64,000 bases of DNA from Solirubrobacter ginsenosidimutans (GTDB taxonomy: Bacteria > Actinomycetota > Thermoleophilia > Solirubrobacterales > Solirubrobacteraceae), in contig NZ_JAPDOD010000001.1 in assembly GCF_027587205.1 (NCBI RefSeq), positions 434,001 through 498,000 of the forward strand. Reading direction: 5' to 3'. Below are positions 58,681 to 64,000 of this stretch, in pieces. Under the pieces are notes generated by a model, which saw only the letters and a program-made list of their open reading frames with translations, was not told the origin of the DNA and searched no databases. The translations under genes and the position numbers were made by a program. Position 1 is the first letter of the stretch. Each line of letters begins with the position of its first letter.

Positions 58681-58711
58681 GTCGCCAACTATATGCATGT
58701 AGGGTTTGTGT

Positions 58712-59245
58712 ATGCAAGTTATCCCGCCGGTCCATCATCTTGGCTATGTGGTCGACGAGCTCCGCGCCGGCGTCGAGGCCTTCGCCCGCGACTTCGGCGC
58801 CGGGCCCTTCTACGCCATCGAGCACGTCGCCTTCGACGAAGTCACGTTCGACGGCGCTCCCGCGGTCTATGACCACTCGTCCGCCTTCGGTGCGTGGGGT
58901 CCGATCCTCGTGGAGCTCACACAGGTCCACGAGGCGCAGCCGCACGGCCTGGAGCGCGCCCTCACGCCGGCCGGCGCCGGCCTCGGGCACGTCGCGTGGC
59001 TCGCCGACGATCTCGACGACGAGGTCCGGCGCCTGCAGGCCGCGGGGCTGCGCCCCTTCCACACCGGCCGGAGCGGGCCGGTGTCCGCGGTGTGGTTGGA
59101 GGGTGCACCGTTCGGTCACCCCGTGGAAGTGCTGCAGCGCGTCCCGGAACTCCTCGGTTTCTACGCGATGCTGCGCGAAGCGGCCGACGGTTGGGATGGC
59201 AACGACCCGTTCCGCCTCGCGCCGGCCCCGTCCCCCGCGGTCTAG
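58712..59245 (+). CDS. VOC family (glyoxalase/dioxygenase-fold) protein
   Basis: 177 residues from ATG 58712. Starts VHHLGYVVDELRAGVEAFARDFGAGPFY, the typical first beta-alpha unit with a metal-ligand His; the second unit is GLGHVAWLADDLDDEVRRLQAAG with another His, and PVEVLQR holds a Glu. This matches the glyoxalase_4 branch containing methylmalonyl-CoA epimerase and related lyases or dioxygenases. The reaction cannot be fixed. Neighbours encode flavin enzymes, which suggests breakdown of an aromatic or aliphatic compound. Confidence 0.82.
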   Translation: MQVIPPVHHLGYVVDELRAGVEAFARDFGAGPFYAIEHVAFDEVTFDGAPAVYDHSSAFGAWGPILVELTQVHEAQPHGLERALTPAGAGLGHVAWLADDLDDEVRRLQAAGLRPFHTGRSGPVSAVWLEGAPFGHPVEVLQRVPELLGFYAMLREAADGWDGNDPFRLAPAPSPAV

Positions 59246-59254
59246 CCGAGCGCG

Positions 59255-60487
59255 CTACGCGCCCGCCGGCTGGCGGTCGCGTTGCAGGGCGCCGCCGCCG
59301 AAGTGCTTGTCGTGCTCGGCCGTCATCCGCATGAACGGGTAGACGATGTTGCGCATCTCGTCCTCGTAGGCGCCGATCGCTCCAAGCAGGTCCTGCTCGC
59401 CGCGGCCGAAGGCTTCAAGGCGCCGGCAGAGTGCGCCTGCGTCGCGCAATGACAGGTTGGCACCCATGCCCAGCGTGGGCAGCATGGCGTGCGCGGCATC
59501 GCCGATCAGCGTCACGCGCGACGGTGTCCACGGGTCGGGCGGGTCGAGGCGCCCGAACGGGATCGAGAACATCGATTCGAGGTCGATGCGCTCCACGATG
59601 CCCCGCAAGGCGGGATGCCAGTCGCCGACGACCTGTTGCATCGAAGTGCGCAGCATCGGCGCCGTTTCCGCGGTCCACTCGCGTGCGGGTGGGACGACGG
59701 TGCCGGGCATGAGGCTGCAGCTGACCATGATGTACGGCTCGACGGCGTCCAGTTCGACGTCCGGCGCGAGGTCGGCAGGCGCGTCGGCGATCGTGCGACG
59801 CGGCTGGAACGGGCCGAGCAGCAGGCGGTTGCCCCGCATGTCGGTGACGATGATCACGCCCTGGAGCAGGAGCTCAGGCAGGTCGGCGATGACATCGGGC
59901 GGCAAGGGGGAGCGTCCGTACACGCCGATGCCGTCGACCGTTGCCTCGATGACCTGCGCCGCGGGGAGGCGCTGTGCGCGGATCGCGGAGCGGATGCCGT
60001 CGGCGCCGACGAGCACGTCGCCCTCGGCGGTGCTCCCGTCGGCGAGCACGAGCCGGACGCTGTCCTCCAGCTCTTCATAGCTCGCCGCGGGGCTGCCGAG
60101 CTGGACGGCGTCCTCGATGCGCGCGAGGAGGATCTGGCGCAGCGTGCGGCGGTGCACGCCGGTGTGCGGGCGGGGCCCGTCGTTGGGCGGGCCGAGGTGC
60201 GGCTGCGCGCTCAGCTCATTGAGCCGGCTGTCGAGGACGATCGACTCGCGGCGGGTCGGCGTGGCACGCGACGTCTCGAGGTACAGCTCGTACAGGTCGT
60301 CGGGTAGGCACGTGCGCAGGCCTTCTCCGCCGAAGGCGTTCATGTGCAGCATGTAGCCCGTGCGGCGGCGGTGGTCGGGGTCGCGCTCGAAGACCTCGAC
60401 GGTGTGCCCGCTCTTTCGAAGCCCCTGGGCGAGGCAGAGCCCGCTCAGTCCTCCGCCGGCGATCAGGACGTGCAGCGGTTTCTCCAT
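59255..60487 (-). CDS. FAD-dependent monooxygenase (PHBH-like)
   Basis: 410 residues from ATG 60487. Flavoprotein monooxygenase motifs: N-terminal GGGLSGLCLAQGLRKSGHTVEVFER (dinucleotide loop), the DG-type motif VLVGADGIRSAIRA, and the GD motif VTLIGDAAHAMLPTLGMGANL. Such enzymes hydroxylate aromatics or polyketides with NAD(P)H and O2. Divergent from the ABC transporter operon (60636) with two palindromes between, so uptake and oxidation of one compound may be co-regulated. Confidence 0.88.
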   Translation of the reverse strand: MEKPLHVLIAGGGLSGLCLAQGLRKSGHTVEVFERDPDHRRRTGYMLHMNAFGGEGLRTCLPDDLYELYLETSRATPTRRESIVLDSRLNELSAQPHLGPPNDGPRPHTGVHRRTLRQILLARIEDAVQLGSPAASYEELEDSVRLVLADGSTAEGDVLVGADGIRSAIRAQRLPAAQVIEATVDGIGVYGRSPLPPDVIADLPELLLQGVIIVTDMRGNRLLLGPFQPRRTIADAPADLAPDVELDAVEPYIMVSCSLMPGTVVPPAREWTAETAPMLRTSMQQVVGDWHPALRGIVERIDLESMFSIPFGRLDPPDPWTPSRVTLIGDAAHAMLPTLGMGANLSLRDAGALCRRLEAFGRGEQDLLGAIGAYEDEMRNIVYPFMRMTAEHDKHFGGGALQRDRQPAGA

Positions 60488-60490
60488 GCG

Positions 60491-60595
60491 CAAACTGTAC
60501 GCAGTTATGCGCTTCGTATGCAAGTCGGAGGCCGTCGACGTCGTGCATCCCACACTAAAAACTGGACACACTTGTGCAAGTGTGTGTACAGTTGG
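60491..60595. promoter_or_regulatory. Divergent regulatory region with two palindromes
   Basis: aactg-tacg-cagtt (60493-60506) lies near the monooxygenase start; acacacttg-tg-caagtgtgt (60566-60585), a perfect 9-2-9 palindrome, is flanked by further aactg/cagtt half-sites. The shared half-sites suggest one regulator binding twice between the monooxygenase and the ABC operon. No regulator gene is adjacent in the window. Confidence 0.5.
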
Positions 60596-60635
60596 CGTGC
60601 CGGCCGCGGTCGCCGGTAACCGAGGAGAGAGCCAC

Positions 60636-61400
60636 TTGACTGCCCTACTGAGCGTCGACGCGCTGCGCGTCACGTACGGCGGTGTCACCGCCGTCAACGA
60701 TGTCGACTTGACCGTCCCCGAGGGGAAGGTCGTCGGCCTGATCGGCCCCAATGGCGCCGGCAAGACGTCGACGATCGACGCGCTCACCGGCTACCACGCG
60801 CCCTCGCACGGCACCGTCGTGTTCGCCGGCGACGACATCACGTCGCTGCGTCCGCACCTGCGGGCGCGCCGCGGCCTCGTCCGCACCTGGCAGTCGGTCG
60901 AGCTCTTCGACGATCTGACCGTCGAGGAGAACCTGCTGGTCGCCAGCCAGCGCATGGGTGTGCTCCAGGCACTGCGCGACCTGCTGCTCCCGATCGCGAC
61001 GCACGGACGCGAGGACGTCGACTGGGCGCTCGAGCTCTGCGGGCTGACCGACGTCGCCGATCGGCTGCCGACGGAGCTGTCGCATGGCCGCCGCAAGCTC
61101 GTCGGCGTCGCCCGCGCGCTGGCGCAGCGCCCGCGGCTCGTGCTGATGGACGAGCCGGCCGCCGGCCTTGACACCGATGAGTCGATCGAGCTCGGAAAGC
61201 ATCTGCGCGGCCTGCCCGAACAGGGCGTCACCGTCCTGCTCGTCGACCACGACATGGGGCTGGTGCTGAGCGTCTGCGACGAGGTCGTCGTGCTCGACTT
61301 CGGCCAGGTCATCGCGCGCGGCACACCCGAGCAGATCCGCAACGACGACGCGGTGGTCGCCGCCTACCTCGGCGGCCACAAGGAGGAGTCGCATGCCTGA
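60636..61400 (+). CDS. livG: Branched-chain-type ABC transporter ATP-binding protein LivG
   Basis: 254 residues from TTG 60636; GAGGAGAG at 60622-60629 decides the start. Walker A GPNGAGKTS, signature ELSHGRRKLVGVARAL (LSHG instead of LSGG), Walker B LVLMDEPAAGLD, and switch His in LLVDHDM. One of two ATPases driving uptake of branched-chain amino acids, amides or aromatic acids. First gene of an operon continuing with livF, a binding protein and a permease. Confidence 0.92.
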   Translation: MTALLSVDALRVTYGGVTAVNDVDLTVPEGKVVGLIGPNGAGKTSTIDALTGYHAPSHGTVVFAGDDITSLRPHLRARRGLVRTWQSVELFDDLTVEENLLVASQRMGVLQALRDLLLPIATHGREDVDWALELCGLTDVADRLPTELSHGRRKLVGVARALAQRPRLVLMDEPAAGLDTDESIELGKHLRGLPEQGVTVLLVDHDMGLVLSVCDEVVVLDFGQVIARGTPEQIRNDDAVVAAYLGGHKEESHA

Positions 61401-62115
61401 GGCGCTGCTGCGCGTCGAGTCGCTCGACGCGGGATACCAGGGCTCGCCGGTCGTCCGCGATCTCTCGCTGCACGTCGATCGCGGTGAGGTTGTCGCGCTG
61501 CTCGGCCCCAACGGCGCCGGCAAGACGACGACACTCGGCACGATCGCCGGGCTGCTGCCGTGCATCGGCGGCGCGGTGAAGCTCGACGGCGAGGACATCG
61601 GCGGCGTGCGCGCGTACAAGCTCGCGCGCCGCGGCATCTCGCTCGTGCCCGAAGGCCGCTCGCTGTTCTTCGGCCTGACCGTCCGCGAGCACCTGAAGCT
61701 GGCCGAGACCAAAGGGAGCCTCCAGCGCGATCAGCTGCTCGAGCTGCTGCCCGAGCTGAGCAAGTGCCTGGACCGCAAAGCGGGTGTCCTGTCCGGCGGC
61801 GAGCAGCAGATGCTCGCGGTCGGTCGCGCCCTGGTCAGCGCCCCGCGGCTGCTGCTGGTCGATGAGATGAGCCTTGGCCTGGCGCCCGTGATCGTCGAGC
61901 GGCTCCTGCCGATCCTGCGCCGTGTGGCCGCGGACATCGGCGCCGGCGTGTTGTTCGTCGAGCAGCACGTCTCGCTGGCGCTCGAGGTCGCCGATCGCGC
62001 GTACGTGCTGAGCCACGGGCGGCTCGTGCTCGAGGGCGCCGCCGCGGACCTGCGCGGCCGGCGTGAGCTGTTGCGCTCCAGCTACCTGGGCGATGCCGCG
62101 GTCGCGGCCGCCTGA
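61393..62115 (+). CDS. livF: Branched-chain-type ABC transporter ATP-binding protein LivF
   Basis: 240 residues from ATG 61393, overlapping livG by eight bases. Walker A GPNGAGKTT, signature LSGGEQQMLAVGRAL, Walker B LLLVDEMSLGLAP (the LivF-type DEMSLGL), late FVEQHVSLALEVADRAYVLSHG. It pairs with LivG as the second nucleotide-binding subunit. Confidence 0.93.
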   Translation: MPEALLRVESLDAGYQGSPVVRDLSLHVDRGEVVALLGPNGAGKTTTLGTIAGLLPCIGGAVKLDGEDIGGVRAYKLARRGISLVPEGRSLFFGLTVREHLKLAETKGSLQRDQLLELLPELSKCLDRKAGVLSGGEQQMLAVGRALVSAPRLLLVDEMSLGLAPVIVERLLPILRRVAADIGAGVLFVEQHVSLALEVADRAYVLSHGRLVLEGAAADLRGRRELLRSSYLGDAAVAAA

Positions 62116-62140
62116 ACCAACGGATCGAATGAGGAGAGAC

Positions 62141-63421
62141 ATGAAGACGACCGGGAATTGGATGGCCTGCTTCGCGGCCGTCGCGGCCGCGGGCGCAGTG
62201 CTCGCCGGGTGCGGAGGCGACGACTCCTCGTCGTCGGCGAGCAAGGGCGACTCGAGCGCGCCGGCAGCGACCGCGACGCCTGCGGCGGCGGCGCTCGGCA
62301 GCGAGAACAAGGCCAGCGGCACACCGATCACCGTCGGGCTGCTCAACCTCGAGTCCGGGCCGGTGGCCTTCCCCGAGTACAGCGCGGCGGCGAAGGCCGC
62401 TGTCTCGTACATCAATGACTACAAGGGCGGGATCGGCGGCCATCCGGTGCAGCTCGAGCTGTGCGCGACCGACGGCCAGCCCGCGACCTCGGCGCGCTGT
62501 GCGGGCCAGGTGGTCGACAAGAAGCCGGCGTTCATCCTCGGCGGCGCTGACATCGGCGGCCCCGGCTCCTTCCCGATCTATGAGAAGGCCAAGCTCGCCT
62601 ACCTCGGCGGCGTCCCGTTCACCCCGGTGGAGAGCAACGCGCCCAACTCGGTCGAGTTCATCTCGATCTCGATCGGCGACAACCTCGCGGCCGCCAAGTA
62701 CGCCGTCGATCAGTTCCATCCCAAGAAGGCCGTCGTGTTGTACACCGACAACACGCAGGGCAAGGCCATCGGCGTCGGCGTGATCACCCCCTCCCTGAAG
62801 TCGCAGGGCGTGGACACCAAGCCGATCCCCGTGCCGGAGAGCACCGGCGACCTCTCGTCCGTTGCGGCCTCGGCGATCCAGGCTCAGCCCGATCTGATCT
62901 ACGTCAACACGCCCAACGCCTGCCCGCAGATCCTCAAGGCCCTCAAGGCGGTCGGCAACACGGCGAAGCTCGCCGGCATCGAGCTCTGCACGGCGCCGCC
63001 TGCACTCAAGGCGGCCGGTGACGCGGCGGAGGGCATCTTCGTCGCCGACCCGTTCGATTCGCTCGACGCCGGCACGGACGACACGAACCTGTTCCTCGCG
63101 GCGATGCAGAAGTACGGCGGCAAGGCCGTCGTGCTCGACTCGCTCGCCCAGGCCGCGTTCAGCTCGGTGATGAATGTCCAGGAGCGCCTCAACGACGTCA
63201 AGGACCTCAATACCGACGCGATCCTCGGCGCCTTCAAGGACGGGCAGAGCCACCCGAACTTCATGGCGCACGAGTACACGTGCGACGGCAAGCAACTGCC
63301 GGCCAACGCCGCCATCTGCAACGCCTATCAGCGGATCAAGACCGTCAAGGACGGCAAGGTCATCCCGGCGACCGACGAATGGGTGAGCGGCGCCTCCAAC
63401 TACCAGCCGGCGACGCACTAG
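62141..63421 (+). CDS. ABC transporter substrate-binding lipoprotein (branched-chain/aromatic type)
   Basis: 426 residues from ATG 62141 with GAGGAGA upstream. Signal peptide with lipobox LAGC (Cys near residue 23), then a Ser/Ala-rich linker and a periplasmic-binding type-1 fold (ITVGLLNLESGPVAFPEYSA, then GGIGGHPVQLELCATDGQP). Captures the substrate outside and delivers it to the LivHM permease. The neighbouring FAD monooxygenase suggests a non-amino-acid substrate such as an aromatic acid, but this is only contextual. Confidence 0.9.
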   Translation: MKTTGNWMACFAAVAAAGAVLAGCGGDDSSSSASKGDSSAPAATATPAAAALGSENKASGTPITVGLLNLESGPVAFPEYSAAAKAAVSYINDYKGGIGGHPVQLELCATDGQPATSARCAGQVVDKKPAFILGGADIGGPGSFPIYEKAKLAYLGGVPFTPVESNAPNSVEFISISIGDNLAAAKYAVDQFHPKKAVVLYTDNTQGKAIGVGVITPSLKSQGVDTKPIPVPESTGDLSSVAASAIQAQPDLIYVNTPNACPQILKALKAVGNTAKLAGIELCTAPPALKAAGDAAEGIFVADPFDSLDAGTDDTNLFLAAMQKYGGKAVVLDSLAQAAFSSVMNVQERLNDVKDLNTDAILGAFKDGQSHPNFMAHEYTCDGKQLPANAAICNAYQRIKTVKDGKVIPATDEWVSGASNYQPATH

Positions 63422-63442
63422 TCCTCGAGACGGCCCCCGACC

Positions 63443-64000
63443 ATGTCCTCCTATCTGCTCTTCCTGATGCTGGGGCTCGGCTCGGGCGCCGTCTACGGGA
63501 TCCTCGCCCTCGGCCTGGTGCTCAAGTACCGGGCCGCGGGCGTCGTCGACTTCGGCCACGGCGCAGTGGCGATGTACGTCGCCTATGTGTTCCTGAGCCT
63601 GCGCAGCGACGGTCTCCTCGAGCTGCCCTGGATCGTCCTCCCGCACGAGATCGACCTCGGTGCGCCGGTTGCGACCGGCCCGGCGATGGTGATCGCGCTC
63701 GTCTATGCCGCGCTCCTGGGCGCGGCGATGTACTGGGTGATCTACCGGCCGCTGCGCAGCGCCACTGCGCTGACGCGGGTCTGTGCCTCGGTCGGCTCGA
63801 TGCTCGCGCTGCAGGGGATCGCGGTCCTCAACTTCGGGACCACGGCGAAGTCGACGCCGTCGATCCTGCCGTCCTCGCCGATCCAGCTCGCGGGCGTGAC
63901 CGTGCCCTCGGACCGCCTGTGGTTCGCGGCGATCGTGATCGTGGTCGCGGCGGTCCTGTCGGTCGTCTATCGGCGCACGCGCTTCGGGCTCGCCACGCGG
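63443..64000 (+). CDS. livH: Branched-chain-type ABC transporter permease LivH, 3'-truncated by window edge
   Basis: ATG 63443, open to the last base (186 codons). LivH features: GLGSGAVYGILALGLVLKYRAAGVVDFGHGAVAM (the LivH-type Gly-rich first helices), IYRPLRSATALTRVCASVGSMLALQG, then further membrane helices. Usually about 300 residues, so roughly a third is missing. A matching LivM would be expected just beyond the window, separate from the LivM at 26915. Confidence 0.88.
   Translation, partial: MSSYLLFLMLGLGSGAVYGILALGLVLKYRAAGVVDFGHGAVAMYVAYVFLSLRSDGLLELPWIVLPHEIDLGAPVATGPAMVIALVYAALLGAAMYWVIYRPLRSATALTRVCASVGSMLALQGIAVLNFGTTAKSTPSILPSSPIQLAGVTVPSDRLWFAAIVIVVAAVLSVVYRRTRFGLATR

Noticed and set aside
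58681..58711. Possible operator between the flavodoxin-like and VOC genes (repeated tatgca elements)
   Set aside because: The repeats are short and imperfect; not enough to claim a site.
1..64000. CRISPR array, tRNA, rRNA, transposase or phage structural genes
   Set aside because: Looked for regularly spaced direct repeats, tRNA cloverleaf ends and transposase motifs; none seen. The holin-like gene at 17836 belongs to a chromosomal envelope family, not a prophage.

Overview
The window is about 70 percent GC, densely coded, and has short intergenic gaps, frequent GTG/TTG starts and many ATGA/GTGA stop-start overlaps. Gene content includes secreted PKD-domain sugar dehydrogenases, DUF3618 and actinobacterial holin-like genes, a CGNR zinc-finger regulator, BTAD and LuxR-type large regulators, and a BlaI/M56 pair. 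This points to a soil actinobacterium, most likely of the Solirubrobacterales/Thermoleophilia. The taxon is inferred; there is no rRNA or tRNA gene to confirm it.

Layout. 1-5 kb: end of a secreted PQQ-type sugar dehydrogenase, a secreted sugar-isomerase-like TIM barrel, a TetR regulator and an aldose epimerase. 5-10 kb: peptidoglycan-binding protein, dispersed repeat copy 1, a MarR/oxidoreductase divergent pair, and a secreted subtilase. 10-14.6 kb: a two-gene unit with a putative contractile-injection-system-type metallopeptidase cargo; then BlaI, an M56 peptidase, a haloperoxidase-like protein behind a long BlaI-type palindrome, and a Lipoprotein_15 protein. 14.7-19 kb: phenylalanine hydroxylase, repeat copy 2, small envelope proteins and a holin/DUF3618 envelope cluster. 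19-24.6 kb: one 1824-residue secreted protein (sugar dehydrogenase, PKD, lectin-like and ThuA domains). 24.7-32.8 kb: two-component system, LivM, CGNR regulator, two trypsin-like proteases, a deletion scar, and a LigD phosphoesterase-like gene. 32.8-41 kb: BTAD regulator, alpha/beta hydrolase, beta-propeller, a second scar, and a secreted GH67 alpha-glucuronidase. 41-49 kb: MOSC-reductase-ferredoxin fusion, NhaA, a frameshifted sigma factor with a zinc-finger partner, DUF427, SDRs and a frameshifted VOC gene. 49-55 kb: large LuxR regulator, repeat copy 3, and a second cargo/toxin-like protein. 55-64 kb: MarR/FAD oxidase, methyltransferase, flavodoxin-like protein, VOC protein, FAD monooxygenase, and a branched-chain-type ABC operon running off the window.

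Three themes connect separate loci. (1) Four secreted enzymes (ending at 3505, 9827, 24629 and 37236) share the same roughly 120-140 residue C-terminal beta-rich module, which ends exactly at the C-terminus. This looks like a common surface-retention or secretion module, and the enzymes around it suggest a polysaccharide/uronic-acid breakdown programme outside the cell. (2) Two unrelated proteins (10476-11324 and 52883-55216) carry the short L-x-R-x-x-G-N-x-x-V-x-x-(I/L)-L-x-R-like N-terminal motif that I associate with contractile-injection cargo and DUF4157-type toxins. No injection apparatus genes lie in the window. (3) A non-coding repeat with inverted ends and a large central hairpin occurs three times, always directly after gene stop codons.

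The window also shows local decay: two sites where a divergent regulator-target pair seems to have lost both 5' halves (30.17 kb and 37.08 kb), and two frameshifted genes (45.81 and 48.41 kb).
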